From a bacterium (GTDB lineage Archaea; Thermoproteota; Nitrososphaeria; Nitrososphaerales; Nitrososphaeraceae): a stretch of 8,180 bases of DNA. Each line of letters opens with the position of its first letter. Position 1 is the first letter of the stretch. The stretch is from contig JACMIO010000045.1 of NCBI GenBank assembly GCA_014381105.1, positions 1-8,180 of the forward strand, given 5' to 3'. The position numbers and the translations under genes were made by a program. The notes under the pieces were generated by a model. That model worked only from the letters and a program-made list of their open reading frames with translations, did no database searches and was not told the origin of the DNA. Of the stretch, positions 1-5,934 are shown piece by piece.

Positions 1-99
1 GAATCAGATTTTATTCTTCTCTATCTTAGTTGCAAAAATCGTAAACAAGCTGATGTTGTCATGGCAAAAAAATATTTGCTGAACCCAACAGTAAGTTAA
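1..99 (+). CDS. 3' end of an unidentified protein gene (partial)
   Basis: Frame 1 is open from the window edge for 32 codons to a TAA at 97-99. The visible tail includes DVVMAKKYLLNP, a plausible amphipathic helix ending in a short polar tail. The start and most of the gene lie outside the window, so the family cannot be recognised. The composition looks like ordinary protein, and the frame ends where an inverted repeat begins shortly afterwards, which fits a gene end facing the leftward gene at 176-466. It could be a chance open frame, because 32 codons without a stop is not rare. Confidence 0.4.
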   Translation, partial: ESDFILLYLSCKNRKQADVVMAKKYLLNPTVS

Positions 100-125
100 G
101 AAAAACTATGTCGGTATCAATCCTA

Positions 126-157
126 TGAGCTATAAATAATAAAAAGATTAAAGCTCA
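126..157. terminator. Inverted repeat between convergent genes, possible two-way terminator
   Basis: TGAGCT at 126-131 pairs with AGCTCA at 152-157. After one A/A mismatch, TAA (133-135) pairs with TTA (148-150), leaving a 12-base A/T loop. On the minus strand the loop side gives a T5 run downstream of the stop of the 176-466 gene. It sits between two gene ends. A role in termination is inferred. Confidence 0.4.
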
Positions 158-175
158 GATGATGCATACATTTTG

Positions 176-466
176 TTACTTGCTACCATTTACTCCTTCT
201 TTTATCTCTTCAGTTATGTTTCCAAGAACACTTGCAGCACCTTCACCAATTTTTTGAGCAGCCTCTCCTGTCTTATTGAGTATACCTGCGCCTACTTCGC
301 TAGCATTCTGTCCTAATTCAGAAGCAGTCTGATTTGCTGAGGCAGTCATATTCCCGACTGCATTTGAGGCATCTGTAGTAGCGTTTTGAGCACTCAAGCT
401 ACTTGTTGTAATAGTCAGCGTCAACATCAATACCGTAGCTCCAATAATGATTAATTCTTTATTCAT
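176..466 (-). CDS. Small secreted protein dense in N-glycosylation sequons
   Basis: The 96-aa product starts at ATG 466-464. Residues 5-25 form a hydrophobic signal segment with a plausible signal-peptidase site after SLSA (residue 26). The remaining 70 or so residues are low-complexity, rich in Ala, Gly, Asn, Thr and Glu, and hold seven Asn-X-Ser/Thr sequons at N28, N39, N45, N54, N64, N83 and N93. The mature part has no cysteine and no further membrane segment, so a glycosylated surface or matrix protein is likely. The rhythm resembles LEA-like or apolipoprotein-like amphipathic helices, but no family is recognised. No Shine-Dalgarno is visible; an AT-rich box about 26 bases upstream suggests a leaderless message starting at the ATG. 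The gene stands alone between the tRNA and a convergent gene tail. Confidence 0.75.
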   Translation of the reverse strand: MNKELIIIGATVLMLTLTITTSSLSAQNATTDASNAVGNMTASANQTASELGQNASEVGAGILNKTGEAAQKIGEGAASVLGNITEEIKEGVNGSK

Positions 467-485
467 TAAGCTTCAAATGCTCCAT

Positions 486-496
486 TTTTTATTAAA
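486..496 (-). promoter_or_regulatory. TATA-like box for the 176-466 gene
   Basis: Read on the minus strand the sequence is TTTAATAAAAA, centred near 491. That is about 26 bases before the ATG at 466, the usual archaeal TATA-to-start distance, so transcription would begin at or next to the start codon. Confidence 0.4.
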
Positions 497-590
497 GGAT
501 TATAGTTTCATTCTTCGGGAATTTGGTAATAATTCACGAATGAGCGCCGGGAGTGGGACTCGAACCCACGAGTTCTTGCGAACATCAGCT

Positions 591-616
591 TACGCATCGG
601 TATTCATTATTTTGAT
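591..616 (-). other. tRNA-Ser intron 1, anticodon loop (canonical 37/38)
   Basis: There are 26 extra bases between G37 (617) and the anticodon stem. Removing 616-591 leaves the seven-base loop CTCGAGA. A one-base slide (615-590) gives the same product, so the exact cut is ambiguous. ATC near the 5' end can pair with GAT near the 3' end, but I could not draw a textbook bulge-helix-bulge. Confidence 0.8.
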
Positions 617-635
617 CTCGAGGCTGACCCCTTTT

Positions 636-654
636 AGGGAATCATGCATATCTT
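636..654 (-). other. tRNA-Ser probable intron 2, D-loop (non-canonical site)
   Basis: The D-loop spans 663-632, 32 bases. Removing about 19 bases after AAGCTAGGT leaves the 13-base loop AAGCTAGGTAAAA, typical of archaeal class II tRNAs with G18-G19 kept. The boundaries are approximate. TAGG (659-656) pairs with CCTA (638-635) around the insert, which may be part of the splicing structure. Archaeal tRNA introns at non-canonical positions are established; assigning this one is inference from tRNA geometry. Confidence 0.7.
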
Positions 655-696
655 ACCTAGCTTGGGTACCCCGGCAATGGAATTATTATTGATAAT

Positions 697-704
697 CTTT
701 ATAA
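697..704 (-). promoter_or_regulatory. TATA box of the tRNA-Ser gene
   Basis: Read on the minus strand the sequence is TTATAAAG, centred about 26 bases before the first tRNA base (675). That is the expected spacing for archaeal RNA polymerase. A second AT-rich box, TTTATAG, lies just upstream at 713-707. Confidence 0.5.
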
Positions 705-730
705 TTCTATAAATGTTGGGCACCTGACCG

Positions 731-755
731 TTTATAAACATCAAAAATTATATAA
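731..755 (+). promoter_or_regulatory. TATA boxes before the 755-1219 gene
   Basis: Two candidates are visible: TTTATAAA at 731-738 and TTATATAA at 748-755. The first predicts transcription from about 761, after the first ATG. The second predicts about 778, four bases before an in-frame ATG at 782. Both favour the downstream start. Confidence 0.4.
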
Positions 756-1219
756 TGATCAACATATCAGTACTTCAATCTATGTTGTCAACAACTGAAG
801 TACAATCGCCCGTCCCAAATCAATTAAAAACACTAACTTTGACAGATTTAGTAAAAATGAACAAATTATCAGTCTCTTTGAGAGAACAAATCAAGAAACA
901 TATTGATATTGATCCATTTACTACTGAGGATCCATTTAAAGAAAATGATGACTATGAATACTCAGTTATTTTGGACAAAACTGACACAAAAAGAGTAATC
1001 TGTATGGTTGTGACAAAAAAAGAACCTCCAATACAATTGCCTTGGGAAATTTTACTTGGCGATCAACTAGTTCATCTAACGATATCAAAAACAGATGCAG
1101 CATCAATAAAATATCAATTAATGCCAAAGGACACCAACAATTTTTATCCCTTCAGAAAGTCAACAAGAATTGTTGGGTATATTATGTTTGCATTTCAAAT
1201 ATGCGGCTTGTCACAATAG
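755..1219 (+). CDS. Unrecognised 154-aa protein
   Basis: The open frame runs from ATG 755 to TAG 1217-1219. An in-frame ATG at 782 (Met10) fits the TATA spacing better, giving 145 aa. The protein looks soluble: a helical N-terminal part (about residues 24-50, LKTLTLTDLVKMNKLS...), an acidic stretch (about 53-67, DPFTTEDPFKENDDYEY), then alternating short hydrophobic segments that suggest beta strands (SVILD, VICMVV, LVHLTI), ending in a hydrophobic segment (IVGYIMFAFQICGL, about 138-152). No catalytic or metal-binding motif is evident and I do not recognise a family. The CinA-like gene starts 48 bases later on the same strand with no TATA box of its own in view, so the two may share a transcript. 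Confidence 0.6.
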   Translation: MINISVLQSMLSTTEVQSPVPNQLKTLTLTDLVKMNKLSVSLREQIKKHIDIDPFTTEDPFKENDDYEYSVILDKTDTKRVICMVVTKKEPPIQLPWEILLGDQLVHLTISKTDAASIKYQLMPKDTNNFYPFRKSTRIVGYIMFAFQICGLSQ

Positions 1220-1267
1220 TATTCGATCTCAAGACAAGTTGCTTTTCATCCCAGAAAAGATACTCTA

Positions 1268-2074
1268 ATGTATAATGTTGAAATTCTATGCATTGGCAAT
1301 GAGTTACTATCTGGCATAACATTAAATACGAACGCTCATTGGTTATCAAGGAAAATTACTAAAATTGGTGGATTAGTTAAAAGAGTAATTGTTGTTGGAG
1401 ATGATTTGATTGAAATTAAATTTGCCCTAACAGATTCCCTTAGCAGGAACCCTAATTGGATAATTGTTTGTGGTGGATTAGGTCCAACCTACGATGATAA
1501 GACTCTACTAGGAATTGGTAAAACATTGAAAAAGACGTTGATGTTGAACAGTACTGCACTGGACATGGTGAAAAAAAGCTATAGATACAGACATCGAAGA
1601 GTGAGGATAAATAAGGCTAGATTGAAAATGGCAATAATTCCAAGAGGCTCCACCCCAATTGAAAATCCTGTGGGTAATGCACCTGGGATACTACTTTGTG
1701 TTCACAAAACTCAAATTATATGTCTACCCGGGGTTCCAAACGAAATGAAAGCGATAACCACTAAAAGCATATTACCTCAAATGAAACAAGAAATAGGCGA
1801 TTTTTCAATAAGGGAGACTAACTATCATGTTCAGGGTATTAGCGAGGCTATGATATCATCCAGATTAACAAAAATAGTCGACTCGGCACCAAATGACCGA
1901 TTATATCTGAAAACCCATCCGCGTGGTTATGTTGATAATAGTCCAACGATAAGAATTCAATTAGTTTCAAAGGGAAATAATGAAGAGCAAGTTGAACACC
2001 TAAACGTTAAAATTTCAAAACAGATCACGGCCTTAATTCGAAAAAATAAGGGAAAAATATTAAAAATATCATGA
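1268..2074 (+). CDS. CinA-type molybdopterin-binding-domain protein (NMN deamidase-related, N-terminal domain only)
   Basis: This 268-aa protein belongs to the MoCF_biosynth/CinA N-terminal family. Visible motifs are GNELLSG (10-16), the signature GGLGPTYDD (69-77), NPVGNAPG (133-140) and LPGVPNEM (153-160). The fold is shared with MoaB, MogA and MoeA, where this region binds molybdopterin or nucleotide. In CinA proteins it is linked to ADP-ribose or CoA pyrophosphatase activity and precedes a PncC amidohydrolase domain. That second domain is absent here, as is usual for archaeal homologues, so NMN deamidase activity should not be assumed. After about residue 180 comes a family-specific C-terminal region. 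The start ATG at 1268 leaves the GNELLSG motif at the expected distance. No strong Shine-Dalgarno is seen. The true substrate in archaea is unclear. Confidence 0.88.
   Translation: MYNVEILCIGNELLSGITLNTNAHWLSRKITKIGGLVKRVIVVGDDLIEIKFALTDSLSRNPNWIIVCGGLGPTYDDKTLLGIGKTLKKTLMLNSTALDMVKKSYRYRHRRVRINKARLKMAIIPRGSTPIENPVGNAPGILLCVHKTQIICLPGVPNEMKAITTKSILPQMKQEIGDFSIRETNYHVQGISEAMISSRLTKIVDSAPNDRLYLKTHPRGYVDNSPTIRIQLVSKGNNEEQVEHLNVKISKQITALIRKNKGKILKIS
2058..2067 (+). promoter_or_regulatory. TATA-like box before the 2082/2088 start
   Basis: TATTAAAAAT inside the end of the CinA-like gene is centred about 26 bases before the ATG at 2088. This would make the short frame at 2082-2189 the beginning of a leaderless transcript. 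The region is very A-rich, so chance is a real alternative. Confidence 0.3.
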
Positions 2075-2081
2075 GTTTGGA

Positions 2082-2189
2082 ATGTACATGTCAGGTAAAA
2101 GTGAATTAGTAGAATTAAAAAGAAATCCAACTCATAACTATCTTAACGAATTATCCGAAATTTACTTAAATAGAAAATATTATAATTAG
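2082..2189 (+). CDS. 35-aa ORF, possible true N-terminus of the following gene
   Basis: The frame starts at ATG 2082 (in-frame ATG also at 2088) and stops at TAG 2187-2189. It encodes a charged, helix-prone peptide containing SGKSELVELKRNP and LNELSEIYLNRKYYN, which reads like real protein rather than noise. It ends five bases before the TTG that opens the 358-aa frame, and the two are in different phases. One added base near 2183-2186 would bypass both this stop and the in-phase TAA at 2183-2185, fusing the two into a protein of about 394 aa. It could equally be a separate small gene. No Shine-Dalgarno is visible; a TATA-like box fits the 2088 start. Confidence 0.45.
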   Translation: MYMSGKSELVELKRNPTHNYLNELSEIYLNRKYYN

Positions 2190-2194
2190 TATTA

Positions 2195-3271
2195 TTGCAT
2201 AATATCAGTGACCAACTATTGACAAATAGAAATATTAGCATCAACCCAGAAAGTATACTTTCTCAAACATTAGATGAATTACGAATAACCGACAATAAGA
2301 TAAAACAGAACACATCGTCTTTGGTTAAAAATCTGGAGACTTCCAACAGTGATGAATTTTGGATAAATATAATGAAAGCAATAGTTGTATCATGTGATGA
2401 AAATAAATACGTTTTTTCAAATGCTGAACTTTGTGATTTTCTGACAATCGGAGCAAGAGGTTTGGATAACAAAAGATATGAATCCAGTGTAAATTCAGGT
2501 AACCAATCAATGAGTAAAGTAGTAAGTGATGCAATATTTAGTATATATAAAGACATAATGGAGAATTATGATAACGTTGATAATGAATTAAAAAATTATT
2601 ATCCCAAAATCATTCTGAATATAATTTCAATTATTAGAAGGGGATCTGACATCAGTGGCGAAAAGGTAAATCTTTATGGATTGGAAAGATATTATCTGAA
2701 AAATAAGACCGATGCTGTAAATGGAAAATTAGATATCTCTGAACCAATTGTCGCTGATGTGCAGAAAACTGTTAATATTGAAACAACAAAATCAATTGAT
2801 GTTCAATCTGTTCAAGCTTTGGTGTCGTCTACTGCAAAGGAAAATATTTTGAGCAAGAAAGATCTTGTCAATAGTCTTAGTGTTATATCAGGAAGGAAAA
2901 AGAATGAACTAAACGAGCTACTAACAAAGATTCCAGAACAAGATTATAAGAAAATAACGGACTTGTGCGTAAATTATAATAAATTACAAAAATATTCAAA
3001 ATTGATCGGAACAGAGGAATTTAGTCGTCAAATTGAAAAAGAATTGGGAAGAAAACTTAATGATAGACAACTCCAACATGCTACAATTTCGATAAGAAAG
3101 GTCAAGACGTATGTGGAGAATGTTCTAGATGGAAAATTCATTCCACACGGTTCACATGGAATCAATCATGTCAAACATAATTTGGAGTATGGATATCAGT
3201 TAATGGGATTAATTGAATATAGAAGAAGGTATTCTCAGTCTCAATCTTACAACAAAAATTCGAAAGTTTAG
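2195..3271 (+). CDS. Unrecognised 358-aa protein with His-rich C-terminal motif
   Basis: The frame opens at TTG 2195; the first in-frame ATG is only at residue 60, so the start is weakly supported and the gene may begin in the short ORF upstream. The protein appears soluble and mostly helical. Residues 1-60 are polar. Residues 60-165 are a helical domain (KAIVVSC, ELCDFLTIGARGL, YYPKIILNIISIIRRG). About 180-220 is a low-complexity linker rich in Val, Thr and Ser. From about 221 a charged helical region leads to a compact motif, HGSHGINHVKHNLEYGYQLM (318-337), with four histidines at spacings of 3, 4 and 3. That motif recalls the opening helix of HD-type phosphohydrolases or a metal site, but no HD pair follows and the protein ends 21 residues later. 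I do not assign a function. It converges on the small membrane protein gene. Confidence 0.72.
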   Translation: MHNISDQLLTNRNISINPESILSQTLDELRITDNKIKQNTSSLVKNLETSNSDEFWINIMKAIVVSCDENKYVFSNAELCDFLTIGARGLDNKRYESSVNSGNQSMSKVVSDAIFSIYKDIMENYDNVDNELKNYYPKIILNIISIIRRGSDISGEKVNLYGLERYYLKNKTDAVNGKLDISEPIVADVQKTVNIETTKSIDVQSVQALVSSTAKENILSKKDLVNSLSVISGRKKNELNELLTKIPEQDYKKITDLCVNYNKLQKYSKLIGTEEFSRQIEKELGRKLNDRQLQHATISIRKVKTYVENVLDGKFIPHGSHGINHVKHNLEYGYQLMGLIEYRRRYSQSQSYNKNSKV

Positions 3272-3302
3272 ACAAAACCTTACTATTGAGTTTGGTCTTT
3301 TG
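3270..3302. terminator. Hairpin plus T-run at convergent gene ends
   Basis: AGAC-A-AAAC (3270-3278) pairs with GTTT-G-GTCT (3290-3298), eight pairs with one mismatch and an 11-base loop, followed by TTTT at 3299-3302 on the plus strand. It starts at the stop codon of the 2195-3271 gene and overlaps the end of the leftward 3283-3564 gene. Terminator function is inferred from shape and place. Confidence 0.45.
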
Positions 3303-3564
3303 GAGATATCTTTTGCTTTCTGGCCATAAAAAATAGCAAGATTCCAAACAATATCAAAATTATGGCAAGACCTTGTGCGCCTCCTCTTGGGATCAGGATT
3401 ATATAAAAAACCGCAAACAAAATGCAACTAATGCCTTGAAAAAAATACTTGAGAGCCTCATCAAGCTTAAATTTCTTACCAAGAATAGCTATTGCAAAAA
3501 ATGCTACTATTGGGTAAATAGTTAGTAAAATATACTGATCTATATCGACTCCATTATGAGGCAA
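3283..3564 (-). CDS. Small integral membrane protein, three predicted helices
   Basis: The 93-aa product has three hydrophobic stretches suited to membrane helices: about residues 11-29 (ILLTIYPIVAFFAIAIL), 38-58 (YFFQGISCILFAVFYIILI) and 65-81 (GLAIILILFGILLFFMA). A short basic tail (RKQKISPK) suggests a cytoplasmic C-terminus by the positive-inside rule. No family motif is recognised and no enzymatic residues stand out. The only available start is TTG at 3564-3562, since an in-frame stop lies a few codons upstream and no ATG precedes the first helix. It begins 37 bases after the gins51 stop on the same strand with no clear promoter between, so cotranscription with gins51 is likely. A functional link to replication is not implied. 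Confidence 0.68.
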   Translation of the reverse strand: MPHNGVDIDQYILLTIYPIVAFFAIAILGKKFKLDEALKYFFQGISCILFAVFYIILIPRGGAQGLAIILILFGILLFFMARKQKISPKDQTQ

Positions 3565-3601
3565 GAAGACTAACTAGAGCTAATATGATTGAAGCAAATA
3601 T

Positions 3602-4237
3602 CTATGTTTCCTTGACGTGAAATCGCAAATCGTTTATTTCAACTGCTACTTTTCTTTCAATCAAGGATCGTGCATTTTCAAAAGGTAAAATCGCAACGTC
3701 CTCTTTTATGAATGGGCCATATTTTGCCATATCAACTCCCATAAACTGATCGGTAGATTCCAAGAATCTTATTATGATCATTTTTGACCTTATGATTCTG
3801 GAAATGGAATCTAAATTATTCACATTTCCATCGATTAAAGATTGTATTATCAAATCTTTTCTTTGAGATAATTTTCTTTCTTCTTCGAAAATATATTTCT
3901 CTTCATCAGTTAACTTGGAATAATCATCAGTAGATAAAGATGGATAAGGCAAATTCGCGTTAGAATTTTCTAATAGCTTCCGAGTTCTTAATTCGATCAA
4001 TGATTTTGTAGATAATACTAGCAATCTTATCAGTTCGTGGTGCACATCTAATTCTAGGTTTTCATATTTTTGGATGGAAAGTTCCTTTATCAGCTGTGCA
4101 ATTTTCTTGTAAATATCCGGAGACATACCTTGTATCTTTGGAATTTGCGTTTCCTTTTTCAATAATTCCATAATAAAATCCAAATCTATCTTTTTTTCAG
4201 AATTTCCGCTGTTGTTATTATCATCTATCTCCGCCAA
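3602..4237 (-). CDS. gins51: GINS complex subunit Gins51 (archaeal Sld5/Psf1-type)
   Basis: This 211-aa protein matches the archaeal GINS subunit with helical A-domain first and small B-domain last, the order of Sld5/Psf1 (Gins51) rather than Gins23. The A-domain spans roughly residues 17-150 and contains the basic helix ELRTRKLLE (82-90). The C-terminal B-domain, about 152-201, carries FLESTDQFMGVDM followed by YGPFIKED (173-180), ILPFENAR (183-190) and LIERKVAVEI. GINS joins the MCM helicase and a Cdc45/RecJ-like protein in the archaeal CMG-like replication helicase and also contacts primase and polymerase in some species. The first 15 or so residues are Asn/Asp-rich and probably disordered. 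The start is TTG 4237-4235; a TATA box about 29 bases upstream supports a nearly leaderless message from this codon. It diverges from glnA. Confidence 0.88.
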   Translation of the reverse strand: MAEIDDNNNSGNSEKKIDLDFIMELLKKETQIPKIQGMSPDIYKKIAQLIKELSIQKYENLELDVHHELIRLLVLSTKSLIELRTRKLLENSNANLPYPSLSTDDYSKLTDEEKYIFEEERKLSQRKDLIIQSLIDGNVNNLDSISRIIRSKMIIIRFLESTDQFMGVDMAKYGPFIKEDVAILPFENARSLIERKVAVEINDLRFHVKET

Positions 4238-4260
4238 TAATTTCTACCTTTTAGTAATTT

Positions 4261-4271
4261 CTATTTAAATA
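4261..4271 (-). promoter_or_regulatory. TATA box of gins51
   Basis: TATTTAAATAG on the minus strand is centred near 4266. Transcription would begin near 4240, about three bases before the TTG start at 4237, which supports that start. Confidence 0.5.
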
Positions 4272-4359
4272 CCAGTTTATTAAAATTTTAATCTAATAAA
4301 TTTTCTAGCAATGTAAAAAAAATCTCTAAACTAAGTCTCAAGCAAGTCCTACTTTCTAG

Positions 4360-4367
4360 TTTAAAAC
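4360..4367 (+). promoter_or_regulatory. TATA box of glnA
   Basis: TTTAAAAC is centred near 4363.5 and predicts a transcription start near 4390, giving a leader of about nine bases before the TTG at 4399. The 161-base gap between gins51 and glnA is strongly AT-rich. I see no clear operator repeat in it. Confidence 0.45.
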
Positions 4368-4398
4368 TTAATTATGAGAAAAATATAATCGGTTCTGA

Positions 4399-5880
4399 TT
4401 GCCTTATAAAATTGTTAATGGAGAATTTGAGCCTCTAACGTATACCAGCGATGATGTTTTGCTTAAAATCAAGGAAGAAGGAATAAAATTTGTTGATTTA
4501 CAATTTACTGGATTATTCGGAAGGTTTCACCATACTACCATGGCAGCTAATATGTTAAGGAAGGAAGACTTTAAGGACGGCCTGCCAAAACTTGATGGTT
4601 CCTCAATTAAAGGATTTACGGAGATTCATGAATCCGATTTAATCATTAGACCTGATCCTTCCACATATGCCTTGATTCCATGGATAGAAAAGTATCCCAC
4701 AGCAAGGTTGATATGCGACATTCAATCGGGCGGTGAAAGGAGAGAAACCTACCTGGCGGATCCACGTGGGATAGCCAAAAACGCAGAAAAGTACGTCAAG
4801 GAAAGTGGTTATGATATGTCTTACTGGGGACCTGAGGTCGAATTCTTTGTCTTTGATAAATTACAAGTAAATACATTGACCTCATTTCATAGTCAAAGCT
4901 ATGAAATAACTTCCCGTGAAGCACCCTGGTCAACGGAAAACGTTGGTTATACTCTCAGGTTGAGAGAGGGATATCTTCCAAGTCCACCTGGAGATACTCT
5001 TATGGACTATCGGCATGAATGTGTCGATGTTCTCAGTTCGAATTTCGGAATAATTTGCGATGCCCATCATCATGAAGTTGCGACTGCTGGACAATGTGAA
5101 ATAGACATTCGTTACGATAGTCTTGTTAATACTGCCGATTCTGTCCAAAGTTACAAGTACATTGTCAAGAATATTGCAAAAAAGCATAACATGATAGCAA
5201 CAATGATGCCCAAACCAATTGCATTGGATAACGGTTCGGGGATGCATGTTAATGTTAGTCTCTGGAATAAAGGAAAAAATCTATTCTATGATCCAAATGA
5301 CAAATATGCAGAGCTATCACAAACTGCAAGGTATTTCATTGGTGGTATACTAGATCACGCAAAGGCTCTTGCAGCAATTGTAGCGCCAACTACGAATTCT
5401 TATAGAAGGTTGATACCCGGATACGAAGCACCAGTTTATATTGCCTGGAGTACGGGTAACAGGTCGGCAATAATCAGAATCCCTGCACATTATAAGGGTG
5501 AAAAATTTGCATACCTCAAAAGAATAGAATTTAGAGCACCAGACCCTTCATGTAATCCGTATTTGGCTTTTTCTGCGATTGTTGCAGCTGGCCTTAGTGG
5601 AATTAAAAAGAGAATTGAAGCAAATGATCCCAAGATAGAAGATCATGTTGATGCAGATATATTCAAGATGACTGATGCTGATAGAGAAAAACATAAAATC
5701 AAACAGTTGCCGGCGAGTTTGAGAGAATCAATTGAGGAATTAAAATCCGACTCTGATTTCTTGAAACCAATATTTGGTAAACATGTTATCGAACGGATAA
5801 TTGACAATGCAGCAAAACAACATATGGAACTGGCTGTACGTCCTCACCCGCATGAATTTACCATGTATGCTGACGTATGA
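4399..5880 (+). CDS. glnA: Type I glutamine synthetase
   Basis: This 493-aa enzyme condenses glutamate and ammonia to glutamine with ATP and is the main entry of ammonium into biomass; type I enzymes form dodecamers in the cytoplasm. The N-terminal beta-grasp domain (about 15-110) includes LDGSSIKGF (65-73). The catalytic domain shows the metal-binding pair in GPEVEFF (E146, E148), HHHEVATAGQCEID (E226, E234), GSGMHVNVS (H283), the flap and glutamate-binding segment YRRLIPGYEAP (R336, E343), NRSAIIRIP (R355, R360) and IEFRAPDPSCNP (E377, R379). The adenylylation tyrosine motif of bacterial GSI-beta enzymes is not evident around 430-440 (KIKQLPAS replaces it), so control by adenylylation is unlikely; P-II or feedback control is inference. 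The start is TTG: the in-phase ATG upstream is blocked by a stop, and a TATA box fits this codon. Confidence 0.96.
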   Translation: MPYKIVNGEFEPLTYTSDDVLLKIKEEGIKFVDLQFTGLFGRFHHTTMAANMLRKEDFKDGLPKLDGSSIKGFTEIHESDLIIRPDPSTYALIPWIEKYPTARLICDIQSGGERRETYLADPRGIAKNAEKYVKESGYDMSYWGPEVEFFVFDKLQVNTLTSFHSQSYEITSREAPWSTENVGYTLRLREGYLPSPPGDTLMDYRHECVDVLSSNFGIICDAHHHEVATAGQCEIDIRYDSLVNTADSVQSYKYIVKNIAKKHNMIATMMPKPIALDNGSGMHVNVSLWNKGKNLFYDPNDKYAELSQTARYFIGGILDHAKALAAIVAPTTNSYRRLIPGYEAPVYIAWSTGNRSAIIRIPAHYKGEKFAYLKRIEFRAPDPSCNPYLAFSAIVAAGLSGIKKRIEANDPKIEDHVDADIFKMTDADREKHKIKQLPASLRESIEELKSDSDFLKPIFGKHVIERIIDNAAKQHMELAVRPHPHEFTMYADV

Positions 5881-5893
5881 TATAACAGCATGA

Positions 5894-5927
5894 ATTGAGT
5901 TTGATGTGTTAGTTTGGATGACTCAAT
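5894..5927. terminator. Inverted repeat between convergent glnA and BMP gene
   Basis: ATTGAGT (5894-5900) is the exact reverse complement of ACTCAAT (5921-5927), with a 20-base loop. It fills the 54-base gap between the two gene ends. A two-way terminator is the natural reading, but a seven-base stem is modest evidence. Confidence 0.38.
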
Positions 5928-5934
5928 CAGAAAG

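Larger units (their letters stand above)
545..675 (-). tRNA. tRNA-Ser(CGA) with two introns
   Basis: On the minus strand the acceptor GCCGGGG (675-669) pairs with TCCCGGC (552-546), and the discriminator is G545, as in tRNA-Ser. The T arm is GTGGG-TTCGAGT-CCCAC (569-553). The variable arm is a long class II hairpin, GTTC-GCAA-GAAC (583-572). The anticodon stem TCAGC (627-623) pairs with GCTGA (589-585). The loop reads CT-CGA-G, with anticodon CGA at 620-618, and is broken by a 26-base insertion after position 37. The D stem CCC (666-664) pairs with GGG (631-629), but its loop is 32 bases, about 19 more than normal, implying a second intron. Removing both gives a mature tRNA of about 86 bases. 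CCA is not encoded. Serine identity rests on the anticodon, the class II arm and G73. Confidence 0.93.

Noticed and set aside
545..675. Reading the tRNA as tRNA-Leu because of its CCCAAGC-AGGT D arm
   Set aside because: The anticodon is CGA and the discriminator is G, both serine; leucine tRNAs carry A73.
447..692. 81-codon plus-strand frame
   Set aside because: It runs across and antisense to the complete tRNA-Ser gene and has no protein-like composition.
1042..1275. Second plus-strand frame overlapping the 154-aa gene
   Set aside because: It has a poor composition, is rich in Ser/Asn/Cys, and lies inside a better frame. I considered it as a frameshifted continuation but it does not look like one.
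4930..5247. 105-codon minus-strand frame inside glnA
   Set aside because: It is an antisense shadow of a strongly conserved enzyme region.
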